DNA from: Cohnella caldifontis
GTDB lineage: Bacteria; Bacillota; Bacilli; Paenibacillales; Paenibacillaceae
Length of the DNA: 64,000 nucleotides
Direction: 5' to 3'
NCBI RefSeq assembly: GCF_029360585.1
Contig: NZ_JAQZSJ010000003.1
Span: 186,001 to 250,000, forward strand
Shown: one piece after another, positions 8,089 through 16,171 of the stretch
Position numbering within the stretch: the stretch's first letter is position 1
Layout of the letters: every line of letters begins with the position of its first letter
Position numbers and translations under genes: made by a program
Notes under the pieces: model-generated
What the model saw: the letters and a program-made list of their open reading frames with translations, nothing else
What the model was told of the DNA's origin: nothing
Databases searched by the model: none

Positions 8089-9165
8089 ATGAAAATCGTT
8101 GACGTCAAAGCGTACGCCGTCAAGCAGAACGTCGCCATTCCGTTCAAATGGCGCAAGGGATTGCCGGAAGGATCCCACCTGAACGAAATGGGGATTCTCC
8201 GCATCCTGACGGATGAGGGAATCGAAGGCGTGGCCGTCGCCCAGCGGGGCTTGATGACGGTGGATTATACGAAGCGCAGGCTGAAGGACCTGCTGATCGG
8301 CAGGGACCCCCTGCTCAAGGAGCAGCTCTGGCACGAAATGTGGGAGCTGGACCGGGCGGAGGAGTTCCAAATCTACTACATGGGCTTGCCGGACATCGCG
8401 CTGTGGGACATTACGGCCAAGAAAGCCGGCATGCCGCTCTACCAGCTGCTCGGCGGATCCCGCGACCGCGTGCAGGCGTACGCCTCGACGGTGACGTTCG
8501 ATACGACCGAAGAGTACCTTCGGGTTGCCGACTATTGCCTCGAGAAGGGCTACCGGGCGATCAAGCTCCACGCGTGGGGCGACGCCAAAGCCGACGCGAA
8601 GCTGTGCCAGGCGCTGCGCAAGCACGTCGGGGACGACATCTGCCTCATGTACGACGGTTCGGCCGGCTTCGACCTGCAGGACTCGATTTACTTGGGCAAA
8701 GCGCTGGAGCAGGCGGACTATTATTGGTACGAGGAGCCGATGCGGGAGTTCAGCCTCTGGAACTATAAGAAGCTGTGCGACGAGCTGACGATTCCGGTGC
8801 TGGCGGCGGAGACGTCGGACGGCGCCCACTGGAATGCCGCGGATTTCATCGCGCACGGTGCCTGCGACCTTATCCGGACCGGGACGGTGCTGAAAGGCGG
8901 TATCACGGGTTCGCTCCGGATCGCGCATCTGGCGGACAGCTTCGGCATGAAGGCGGAAATCCACGGCGGCGACCAGGCGAACGTGCAGCTGGCCTGCGGC
9001 ATCAACAACAATTCGTTCTTCGAAGTGCTCGTATGGGGTACGGGGCCGATCGGCTTCGGCTACCCGGTCGAGGAGGACGGATACATCACCGCTCCCCAAG
9101 GGCCGGGGATCGGCTACCAGTTCGACTGGGAAGAAATCGAGCGGACGGCATACGCGAAGGTCTAG
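8089..9165 (+). CDS. Enolase-superfamily dehydratase (mandelate racemase group), probable L-fuconate/L-rhamnonate dehydratase
   Basis: Acid-sugar dehydratase candidate of 358 residues. Metal ligands are Asp189 (LMYDGS), Glu215 (YWYEEP) and Glu241 (LAAETS). A His-Asp dyad typical of the mandelate racemase group is visible as His292 (EIHGGDQ) with Asp260 (CDLIRTG). On the second barrel strand the usual Lys-x-Lys is Lys159-Leu-His161, an unusual substitution. Expected reaction: dehydration of the aldonate to the 2-keto-3-deoxy acid used by the SDR/FAH pair. It is shorter than the classical L-fuconate dehydratase (roughly 430 residues), so it may be an independent solution to this step. Confidence 0.82.
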   Translation: MKIVDVKAYAVKQNVAIPFKWRKGLPEGSHLNEMGILRILTDEGIEGVAVAQRGLMTVDYTKRRLKDLLIGRDPLLKEQLWHEMWELDRAEEFQIYYMGLPDIALWDITAKKAGMPLYQLLGGSRDRVQAYASTVTFDTTEEYLRVADYCLEKGYRAIKLHAWGDAKADAKLCQALRKHVGDDICLMYDGSAGFDLQDSIYLGKALEQADYYWYEEPMREFSLWNYKKLCDELTIPVLAAETSDGAHWNAADFIAHGACDLIRTGTVLKGGITGSLRIAHLADSFGMKAEIHGGDQANVQLACGINNNSFFEVLVWGTGPIGFGYPVEEDGYITAPQGPGIGYQFDWEEIERTAYAKV

Positions 9166-9253
9166 GCATGCTGACGGTCCGTCGTTCCGCGTGTCCGGCT
9201 GCGGCCGCGGGGATGCGGAGGATGGAGGAAATCCGGAAGGAGTGGTGCAGTCG

Positions 9254-10273
9254 ATGAAAGCCGTGTACTACCATGGGAACCGCACGATCTCGGTCGGCGC
9301 GGCGCCGTCCGAAACGCCCGGGGCGGGCGAGGTTCGGATCCGCGTCGGGTACGCGGGCATCTGCGGGACCGACTTGCATATTTACCACGGGCATATGGAT
9401 GCCCGGGTTACGTTTCCCCAGATCATGGGGCACGAAATGTCCGGCGCGATCGAAGACGTCGGCGAAGGCGTCGAAGGTTTAAGGCCGGGCGACCGGGTCA
9501 CGGTCATGCCGCTGCATCCGTGCGGCGAGTGTCCGGCATGCGCGGCCGGGCATGGGCATATTTGCCACAAGCTGAAGTTCCTCGGCATCGAGACGCCCGG
9601 GGCGTTCCAGACGTTCTGGACGGTTCCGGCGTTCACCGCGTTCAAGATTCCCGATTCCCTGAGCCTGGAGCACGCCGCCTTGATCGAACCGCTCGCGGTC
9701 GCCTGCCACGACGTCCGGATCGGGGAAGTGAAGGAAGGCGAGCTGGCGGTCGTGCTCGGCGGCGGCCCGATCGGCGCGCTGATCGCCATGGCGGCAAGGG
9801 AGAACGGGGCGCGGGTGCTCGTCTCCGAGATCAACCCCTATCGGCTCAAGCTGCTGGAAAGCCTGGGCTTCCTGACGGTGAATCCGCTGGAGCGGGACGT
9901 CGCGGAATTGGTAAACGGGCTGACCGGCGGCGCGGGAGCCGACGCGGTATTCGAGGTCACATCCTCTCAAGCGGGGGCGGAGCTGATGACGAAGCTGCCG
10001 CGTACGCGCGGGCGGATCGTCGTCGTCGGCATTTTCAGCAAACCGGCGGCGGTCGACCTGCATCGCTTCTTCTTCCGGGAGCTGAAGCTGTTCGGGGCGC
10101 GCGTATACGAACGGGAAGACTTCTCCCGCGCGATCGAGCTGGCCGCGTCCGGCCGCCTGCCGCTGGCTTCGCTCGTCACGGACATCCTTCCGCTGGAACG
10201 GCTGGGGGACGGCTTCAAGAAAATGGAGAGCGGCGGGGACGCGATGAAGATCCTGCTTCGCTGCGGGGAGTAA
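9254..10273 (+). CDS. Zinc-dependent medium-chain alcohol dehydrogenase
   Basis: MDR-family dehydrogenase of 339 residues. Catalytic zinc ligands Cys37 (GICGTD), His60 and Glu61 (GHE) are present, as is the four-Cys structural zinc loop (HPCGECPACAAGHGHIC) near 89-106 and a GGGPIGA NAD-binding motif. It resembles threonine/sorbitol dehydrogenases. Start ATG 9254 is chosen over GTG 9242, which is too close to the GGAAGGAG at 9234. Within a deoxysugar locus it may oxidise a polyol or an alternative sugar; the pathway does not strictly need it, so its substrate is open. Confidence 0.85.
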   Translation: MKAVYYHGNRTISVGAAPSETPGAGEVRIRVGYAGICGTDLHIYHGHMDARVTFPQIMGHEMSGAIEDVGEGVEGLRPGDRVTVMPLHPCGECPACAAGHGHICHKLKFLGIETPGAFQTFWTVPAFTAFKIPDSLSLEHAALIEPLAVACHDVRIGEVKEGELAVVLGGGPIGALIAMAARENGARVLVSEINPYRLKLLESLGFLTVNPLERDVAELVNGLTGGAGADAVFEVTSSQAGAELMTKLPRTRGRIVVVGIFSKPAAVDLHRFFFRELKLFGARVYEREDFSRAIELAASGRLPLASLVTDILPLERLGDGFKKMESGGDAMKILLRCGE

Positions 10274-10292
10274 TCCGGGAGGTTCGTCTGCC

Positions 10293-11132
10293 ATGTCTTT
10301 CAGAATCGATGCCCACGTGCACGTCTGGAACGTCGAGAAGGTCCGGTACGACTGGCCGACGCCGGCCGACGGGGCGTTGTACCGCAATATCGAACCGCCC
10401 GAGTTGGCCCCGCTGCTCGAGGAGGCCGGCATCGCCGGCGCGGTCCTCGTGCAGGCGGCCGATCACGAGGCGGAGACGGCCTATTTGCTGAAGAAAGCGG
10501 CGGAGGCCGAGCGGGTGAAGGGCGTCGTCGGCTGGGTGCCGCTCGATCGTCCGTATGAGGCCGGCAAGCAGTTGGAACGGTTGACGAAGAATCCGTATTT
10601 CAAAGGCGTCCGCCATCTGATCCACTGCGAAGCCGATCCCGACTGGATCGTGAGGGACGAGGTGATCGAAGGGCTGAAGATGCTGGCGTCGTTCGCGCTG
10701 CCGTTCGACGTCGTAGCCGTCTACCCCAACCACCTTCGCCACGTGCCGTACTTGGCGGAGAAAGTGCCGAACTTGCGAATGGTGCTCGACCATTTGGCGA
10801 AGCCGCCGATCCGGGACGGGAACCTGGAGGAATGGGCCCGGCAGCTGGGGGAAGCGGCCGAGTACCCGAACGTCTGCGCGAAGCTGTCCGGACTGAACAC
10901 CGCCTGCGACTGGAACGACTGGAGCGCCGAGGATTGGATGCCCTGCGTGGAGGAAGCGTTCCGGGCGTTCGGCGCCGGACGGCTGATGTTCGGCAGCGAC
11001 TGGCCGGTCGCCAACCTGGCGGGCGGGTATCGCCGCGTGTGGGAAGCGACGCTGGATGTGCTGGGCGGCCGCTCGCCCGAGGAGCGGGATGCGGTGCTGG
11101 GCGGAACCGCCGCGAGATTTTACGGGTTGTAA
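10293..11132 (+). CDS. Amidohydrolase family protein, probable L-fucono-1,5-lactonase
   Basis: Amidohydrolase_2-type TIM barrel of 279 residues. The metal-binding HxH is at residues 8 and 10 (IDAHVHVWN) and a C-terminal FGSDWPV supplies the conserved Asp. Members of this family hydrolyse L-fuconolactone, L-rhamnono-lactone or 2-pyrone-4,6-dicarboxylate. Here it would open the lactone made by the sugar dehydrogenase. It is the last gene before a strong terminator at 11281. Confidence 0.82.
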   Translation: MSFRIDAHVHVWNVEKVRYDWPTPADGALYRNIEPPELAPLLEEAGIAGAVLVQAADHEAETAYLLKKAAEAERVKGVVGWVPLDRPYEAGKQLERLTKNPYFKGVRHLIHCEADPDWIVRDEVIEGLKMLASFALPFDVVAVYPNHLRHVPYLAEKVPNLRMVLDHLAKPPIRDGNLEEWARQLGEAAEYPNVCAKLSGLNTACDWNDWSAEDWMPCVEEAFRAFGAGRLMFGSDWPVANLAGGYRRVWEATLDVLGGRSPEERDAVLGGTAARFYGL

Positions 11133-11280
11133 GGCGCTGTTTGCTGACGTTTGCAAGGGACTGCTCGACATTCCGTAACGCGATGGTTTGCCGACGTTTG
11201 CGCCGGATAGATGGCCGAGGTTGGACACAATCGACTATAAAACGTACCGTTCATTTTCGAAAATTTCGCGATTTCCACCC

Positions 11281-11310
11281 AATCGACTGCAGAAGCTGCA
11301 GTCGATTTTT
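11281..11310 (+). terminator. Rho-independent terminator of the deoxysugar locus
   Basis: A perfect 12-bp stem, AATCGACTGCAG/CTGCAGTCGATT, with a 3-nt loop runs directly into five T's. It lies 150 nt after the last enzyme gene. Confidence 0.85.
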
Positions 11311-11717
11311 CCGTAGACCCGCCAAATGCGGAGTAACCGCCGATAAGACCTGTACATATTGCGGGTGTTACAGGAAATGGGCAGCGTCGGCGCGAAACTT
11401 CGGGCAATAACTTAGTGGGAGCGTCGGGATTTGGACGTGAGTTCCTAAGACGCGGGGGTAGAGTCGGCCGAATTATTGCGCGAAAGCAACAACTCCGCGG
11501 TGACGGGAAACGTCTCTACTTGTGCGCAGGAATACGACAACTTGCCCGACACTCCATGCTCCGCGCGCCGGATGAAAGAGAAGCAGGTTACTACTATGAA
11601 GGCTGTTGTGGAGATGGATATCCGTTACGATTCGAATAAGGTGAATATAACGAACCTCCCAAGTGGAGGGGGCCGCGACGATGTTTCATTTCAGAATGGA
11701 TAGGATTGCTGTAAAAT

Positions 11718-11746
11718 CATCTACATGCATTTAATGCTTGTAGATG
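11718..11746. promoter_or_regulatory. Long palindrome upstream of methyltransferase gene
   Basis: CATCTACA (11718-11725) and TGTAGATG (11739-11746) are perfect inverse arms, and inner GCATT/AATGC extend the symmetry. A TAAAAT -10-like hexamer (11712-11717) abuts it. It could be an operator or a 5' leader hairpin for the gene starting at 11785. Confidence 0.5.
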
Positions 11747-11784
11747 GAGTTGAGATGAGTTGAGCAGAGGAAAGGTGAGCGGAG

Positions 11785-12477
11785 ATGAGCAAAGAGACGA
11801 AATTGGATTTAAGCCGTATCGTTTTTATCGGCCGGACATTCGAGGAATACCTGTCCATGTTCAACCTAACGAAACCGGAATTAAGGGGGCGGTCCATATT
11901 GGATTGCCCCGCTGGAGCCTGTTCGTTCACGGCATGGGCGAACCGACTCGGCGCGGATGTAACCGCATCGGATATCGCCTATTTTCATGACGTTGAGGAA
12001 CTGCGGAAAAAAGGCGTTCAAGATTTGGATCACGCCATGGCCAAAATGGAGAGTGTGCAATCGAGCTACGTATGGGATGATTTCAAGTCCATAGAGGACT
12101 TGAAAAACCATCGCTACCAAGCATTAACCGATTGCTTCAACGATATGAAACTGCACCCCGCACGGTATGTCCCTGCAACTTTGCCTTCCCTGCCGTTTGA
12201 GGACAAGCAATTCGATATGACGTTGTCCGCGCACTTTCTCTTTATGTACTCGGACAGACTCGGCTACGATTTCCATGTAAAAACGATCCAAGAGATGATT
12301 CGAGTGACGAGGCGGGAAATTCGGATATTCCCTTTGACCAACCTTGCAGCGGAAAGATACGATCGATTGGATGATCTCCTCTCCTTTGCACACCAACAAG
12401 GCTTATCGACCGAGGAAATCACCGCGGGCTACGAGTTTCAAAAAGGAGCCAACCGCATGTTGAGGATTATCCTCTAG
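11785..12477 (+). CDS. SAM-dependent methyltransferase-like protein
   Basis: Soluble protein of 230 residues with a class I methyltransferase look: the glycine-poor motif I ILDCPAGACSF near residues 38-48, an acidic position after strand 2 (VTASDIAYF, about 59-67), and a later LSAHFLFMYS motif IV/V region near 150. A basal GxGxG is not present; CPAGACS replaces it, as in several Bacillales homologues of unknown substrate. ATG 11785 follows GAGCGGAG. It stands alone behind a palindromic leader, next to a broken ATPase gene. Confidence 0.7.
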   Translation: MSKETKLDLSRIVFIGRTFEEYLSMFNLTKPELRGRSILDCPAGACSFTAWANRLGADVTASDIAYFHDVEELRKKGVQDLDHAMAKMESVQSSYVWDDFKSIEDLKNHRYQALTDCFNDMKLHPARYVPATLPSLPFEDKQFDMTLSAHFLFMYSDRLGYDFHVKTIQEMIRVTRREIRIFPLTNLAAERYDRLDDLLSFAHQQGLSTEEITAGYEFQKGANRMLRIIL

Positions 12478-12590
12478 CTCATTACAGAACGATAGCACAT
12501 CGACGACAGGCTGCCGATCTCGAATCCGGCAGCTTGTTCCACGAACGGGCAGCGATGCGCAAAATCATTCACACTGCAGGAGGGATTCCT

Positions 12591-12803
12591 TTGTTTTTGC
12601 GCAGCGTCACTCTTCTCCGGGAGAAAATAACCGACTTGAACGCCTATCCCTTTACCGTGCCGGCGATTAGAGGGCTTGAGTCCTTGGATTTCGAAAACCC
12701 GGTCACGTTTTTTGTGGGAGAGAACGGATCCGGAAAATCGACTTTACTGGAGGCAATCGCGTACCAATGCGGATTTAATACGGATCTGCTTCAGGATGGA
12801 TGA
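12591..12803 (+). pseudogene. AAA family ATPase, N-terminal stump
   Basis: TTG 12591 with GGAGGG (12579-12584) upstream opens a frame for about 70 residues resembling the start of Firmicute predicted AAA ATPases. It includes the Walker A GENGSGKSTLLEA at about residues 40-52 and the typical QCGFNT that follows, then ends after a few unrelated codons. Walker B, signature and the remaining roughly 170 residues are absent downstream, so it is a deletion remnant. Whether a short peptide is made is unknown. Confidence 0.75.
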
Positions 12804-12979
12804 GAAGGAGTATTTTGACGGAAAACGAATCGAGAATACGTTCGATCATTCCATGGACGGCTGAGAGGTTGAACGGTTGCTCCGCGAAGGGGTGCGCAAT
12901 TGAAAACGATCATCAGAGAGCCCCGATAAATGGGAACGCCAACGGTTCATGACCGTTAGCGTTCTTGTTCGTTGTACGT

Positions 12980-13168
12980 TCATCCCCGAGGCTGAATGCC
13001 GCATTTGTTATGGATGAACGAGATTTGGTTTTCCAGCCGGTTGATCCTCTCCTGCGTCTCCGCGTCTTCCGAGCCTTGCCCGCGAAGGGCCGCAAGCTCC
13101 TGTTTCAGCTGGTGGAGGTCTTCGCCCGCGTTCGAGCAATCATACTGGCTTTCCAGGTTATCCAACAT
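12980..13168 (-). CDS. Small hypothetical protein with predicted coiled coil
   Basis: About 62 residues from ATG 13168, with GGGAGGG upstream at slightly long spacing. The heptad-like stretch around LHQLKQELAALRGQ and ERINRLENQISFI suggests a short coiled coil; two or three Cys are present. It lies just downstream of the CcdC-like membrane protein gene on the same strand and may be co-transcribed. I do not recognise a family. Confidence 0.5.
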   Translation of the reverse strand: MLDNLESQYDCSNAGEDLHQLKQELAALRGQGSEDAETQERINRLENQISFIHNKCGIQPRG

Positions 13169-13226
13169 GCGCCGCCGTCCCTCCCGTCTCCAGGCATCCT
13201 TTCTATTTTGGAAGCCCGGGACGAAA

Positions 13227-13730
13227 TTATGCGCGTGCTTTCGCGCGGCGCAGCAGCAACGAATTGTAGACGACATAGTAAGCGAACAGGACCAACAGGA
13301 GTCCGGACGTCCAACCGCCGGCCATGGCGGAGAGAGTGCCGGAGGCGCCTTCGGAGAAAGCGTCCGTCTCGATCAACTGGTACACGCGGAAAACGAGGCG
13401 CCCGATGAAGAGGACGATGACGAGGCCGCCGATCCAGGGGTTCGTCCGGTACTTCCATTGTCCCCCCTGCTGCTCGCAGCGGGTATTCGCCGCGCTCACC
13501 GCGGCCAACGCGGCGCCCAGGAGAATGCCGACGAAGTCCGAAATCAGGCTCACGGCATGGGAGGCTCCCTCCGCGAAGAACAACAGCCCAACCACGCCGA
13601 ACAGAACCGTATAGACGGTCAAGGATTTCACGCTAAGCGGCTGCCACGTCAAATTCCGAAGCACGCGCCGGTAAATCCGGTATACCATAAACGCGCCGAT
13701 CGCCAGGATGACCCAGTATTGCGTATCCAT
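13227..13730 (-). CDS. DUF1453/CcdC-like integral membrane protein
   Basis: 167 residues from ATG 13730, preceded by GGGGAGGAAATG. About five hydrophobic helices alternate with short basic loops (YRIYRRVLRN, RLVFRVYQL), a pattern that fits the CcdC/DUF1453 family of unknown molecular function. It is divergent from the two-component kinase gene at 13922, with about 190 nt between them, so shared control is possible. The longer upstream open frame lacks membrane character and is not used. Confidence 0.6.
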   Translation of the reverse strand: MDTQYWVILAIGAFMVYRIYRRVLRNLTWQPLSVKSLTVYTVLFGVVGLLFFAEGASHAVSLISDFVGILLGAALAAVSAANTRCEQQGGQWKYRTNPWIGGLVIVLFIGRLVFRVYQLIETDAFSEGASGTLSAMAGGWTSGLLLVLFAYYVVYNSLLLRRAKARA

Positions 13731-13921
13731 TCTTTCATTTCCTCCCCCATTCATGAACGATGACTCCATCTTACCGAAAGCGCGCCCCTCGATCGTCTCT
13801 CCGGGGATAGCACTTCGGCCTCCGCGGTCTCTATCTGCAGATAGAAATGCGGCCGTTCTTCGTCCTTTCGCTTGGATTGGCGCGGGGGCTGGGCTACAAT
13901 GCTGGCAAGGGGGAATGGTGC

Positions 13922-15118
13922 ATGCCGGATCAATTCCGGACGTACGCAAGACCGCTCGCCGCAGCGGCCATCATCTTCGCGTTCATGGCTTACGGCCGGT
14001 TTTTCTCGGGCCCGCCGCTGCAGACGGTTCTGAATGCGGCCGTATGGGTCACGTTCTGCTGCGTTCTATTGGTTCCCCGCGCCCGGTGGACCAAAGGGCT
14101 CGTCATCGCGGCGACATGCGTCTTGGTTGCCGAAACGTCGGCCGTGTGGGCGATATTCCGGGATGCCAAGCTCCTCTATGTGGCGGCCGTTGCCTTGCTG
14201 GTGGTCGCGAATCGCTTCTTCCTTGCCCAATCGAAGCTTCCCCCGCTGCCGGCGTTCCCGGCGATCGCCGTCATGCTGGCGGTCTCGGGACTGTATATCC
14301 GGTTCGGACAAGAAACCCTGATCAACCTGCTGTCGTTTGCCGCTTTGGCAACGGTGCTCTCGCTCAATCTCCGCAACCGCATCAAGAGAAACGAACTGTT
14401 CGAGGAGAACAAACGCCATTTGGCCGAGCTCCAGGAAGCGTACGAGCGGCTGCAGGAGGCGTCGGCCGATTCCATGCGCCAAGCGGTGCTGGAGGAGAGG
14501 ACGCGGATCGCCAAAGACATCCACGACGCCGTCGGACACAGCCTGAACTCGCTGATCGTCCAAATCCAAGCCCTGCGGTACATGGTCAAGGAAAACCCGG
14601 ACAGGGCGCAGGAAACGCTGGAGGCGATGCTGGGCACGGCCCGGCAGGGGCTGCAGGACATTCGGGTATCCGTTCACGCCTTGGCCGACGACGCGTCTTT
14701 CTCCGGCGTCTCCTCCCTCAAGGCGCTCCTCTCCCGAATGGAGTCCACCTCCGGCATCCGGTATTCGTTCCATGCCGAGCTGGGTGACGAGGAGCCGGCG
14801 GAAGGAGCGTACGCCGTTTTATTCAAGGTGCTTCAGGAAGCCGTCACGAACGTTATCCGGCATTCCGGTGCGACCCGCCTCGAGGTCGCGCTCTCCCGCG
14901 GATCAGGGACAACGGTATTGCGCATCCGGGATAACGGAACGTTGGAACCCGGCGGCGAAATCCGCGAAGGCTTCGGCTTCCGGACGATGAAAGCCCGGCT
15001 GGAAGTGCTGGGCGGCAGTCTCCGCTATGCCGCGGCCGCCCCGAACGGATTGGAAATCGTCGCGGAAATTCCGGATGAGGGGCAACCCGAACGTCAAGAG
15101 GATCGAAAAAGGGGGTGA
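13922..15118 (+). CDS. NarL-type (HisKA_3) sensor histidine kinase
   Basis: 398 residues. The N-terminal half has about six hydrophobic helices and no obvious extracellular sensor domain, then a coiled stretch and the HisKA_3 dimerisation motif ERTRIAKDIHDAVGHSLN with phospho-acceptor His201. The C-terminal HATPase contains an N-box near EAVTNVIRHS and DNG. It resembles LiaS/DesK-like sensors. Start ATG 13922 follows AAGGGGGAATGG. The response regulator begins 5 nt after its stop, so the two form a two-gene operon. Confidence 0.88.
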   Translation: MPDQFRTYARPLAAAAIIFAFMAYGRFFSGPPLQTVLNAAVWVTFCCVLLVPRARWTKGLVIAATCVLVAETSAVWAIFRDAKLLYVAAVALLVVANRFFLAQSKLPPLPAFPAIAVMLAVSGLYIRFGQETLINLLSFAALATVLSLNLRNRIKRNELFEENKRHLAELQEAYERLQEASADSMRQAVLEERTRIAKDIHDAVGHSLNSLIVQIQALRYMVKENPDRAQETLEAMLGTARQGLQDIRVSVHALADDASFSGVSSLKALLSRMESTSGIRYSFHAELGDEEPAEGAYAVLFKVLQEAVTNVIRHSGATRLEVALSRGSGTTVLRIRDNGTLEPGGEIREGFGFRTMKARLEVLGGSLRYAAAAPNGLEIVAEIPDEGQPERQEDRKRG

Positions 15119-15122
15119 GCGC

Positions 15123-15806
15123 ATGGATCGGGACGGCAAAATCAAAGTGTTGCTTGCGGACGATCAAACGATGATCCGCCAGGGGTTCGGATACGTGATC
15201 GGCCTGCAGCCCGACATGGAGCTGGCGGGTGAAGCCTCGGACGGGGAAGAGGCGGTCGAACGGGCCGAACGGCTGCGTCCTGACGTCATCCTGATGGACG
15301 TCCAAATGCCCCGCATGTCCGGCATCGAAGCCGCCCGGCGAATCGTGGGCCGGCAGCCGGCAACCAAAATCGTCATTTTAACGACCTTCGATGACCAAGA
15401 TTACATCTACCAGGGCATTCGGGCGGGGGCGGTCGGCTATTTGCTCAAGGACGCGGACGTGGAGGACATGCTGGAAGCGGTCCGATCCGCGTATCGGGGC
15501 GAGGCGGCGTACCGTACCGGCTCGGCGGCGTCGGCCTTGTCCCGGCTCGCGTCTTCCGAGGTGCCCGCGTCTCCCGGAGCGCCGGGTACGGCGGTCCGTC
15601 CGGAAGGCATGGAGCCGCTCACGGAGCGGGAACGGGAGATTTTGCAGGAAATGGCCTACGGATTGCGCAACGACGAGATCGCGCGGAAGCTGTTCATCGC
15701 GGAGGGGACCGTAAAGTCGCACGTCCATCGGATCCTCCAAAAGTTCGGGTGCGAGGACCGGACCCAAGCGGTCGTGATGGCGCTGAGAAACGGGATCGTT
15801 CAGTGA
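15123..15806 (+). CDS. NarL/LuxR-family response regulator
   Basis: 227 residues. Receiver domain with acidic pair Asp13-Asp14, phospho-acceptor Asp59 (LMDVQMP), and a C-terminal GerE-type HTH (LTEREREILQEMAYGLRNDE...GTVKSHV). Start ATG 15123 has AGGGGGTGAG upstream and is coupled to the kinase gene. It is expected to be the transcriptional output of that kinase; targets are unknown, and the neighbouring CcdC-like gene is a candidate. Confidence 0.9.
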   Translation: MDRDGKIKVLLADDQTMIRQGFGYVIGLQPDMELAGEASDGEEAVERAERLRPDVILMDVQMPRMSGIEAARRIVGRQPATKIVILTTFDDQDYIYQGIRAGAVGYLLKDADVEDMLEAVRSAYRGEAAYRTGSAASALSRLASSEVPASPGAPGTAVRPEGMEPLTEREREILQEMAYGLRNDEIARKLFIAEGTVKSHVHRILQKFGCEDRTQAVVMALRNGIVQ

Positions 15807-15809
15807 AGG

Positions 15810-15839
15810 GAATGGCCGCGCCGCCTCCCGGGCATGTTA
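15810..15839 (+). promoter_or_regulatory. Sigma-G promoter of the SASP gene
   Basis: GAATG (15810-15814), 18-nt spacer, CATGTTA (15833-15839). Both hexamer-like elements match the B. subtilis sigma-G consensus GHATR-N18-CATNNTA without mismatch. It lies 28 nt before the start codon of the SASP gene, a forespore gene. Confidence 0.8.
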
Positions 15840-15867
15840 GGGAAAACGCCCGAAGGAGGGGATCGAG

Positions 15868-16149
15868 GTGTCCAGGCGCAGAAGGTACGTGGTGCCCGGT
15901 GCGGAGCAGGGGATGCAAAGCTTCAAGGCCGACGTCATGAAACGGGAAGGATACGCGGTGAACCCGAGCCGGCCGGACGACGTGAAATACGAAGTCGCCC
16001 GCGACCTCGGCGTTCCGCTGAAGCCCGGGGACAACGGGGAGTTGTCGACGGGGTCGGCCGGCAAGGTCGGGGGCAAAATCGGCGGATCGATGGTTCGCGA
16101 GATGATCCGCCTCGCGCAGGAGAGGCTGGCGAACCGGGACGAGCCTTAG
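15868..16149 (+). CDS. Alpha/beta-type small acid-soluble spore protein
   Basis: 93 residues from GTG 15868, with AAGGAGGGG upstream. It coats and protects spore DNA. The family hallmarks are visible: FKADVMKREGY, the germination-protease region KYEVARDLGV, and the C-terminal GGKIGGSMVREMIRLAQERL DNA-binding helix. It is somewhat longer than the usual 60-75 residues owing to a basic N-terminus and an extended linker. It converges on the LuxR-type gene with 22 nt between the stops. Confidence 0.92.
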   Translation: MSRRRRYVVPGAEQGMQSFKADVMKREGYAVNPSRPDDVKYEVARDLGVPLKPGDNGELSTGSAGKVGGKIGGSMVREMIRLAQERLANRDEP

Positions 16150-16171
16150 CTCGCCGGCCCGCCGTCCATTG

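Larger units (their letters stand above)
11133..11784. other. Intergenic region with terminator and operator-like palindrome, no convincing gene
   Basis: About 650 bases. Besides the terminator at 11281 and the palindrome at 11718 I see only short open frames (for example 11476-11703) without ribosome binding sites or family resemblance, and treat them as chance. Confidence 0.6.

Noticed and set aside
11415..11703. Small genes in the 11.1-11.8 kb gap
   Set aside because: Short overlapping frames without ribosome binding sites or recognisable sequence.
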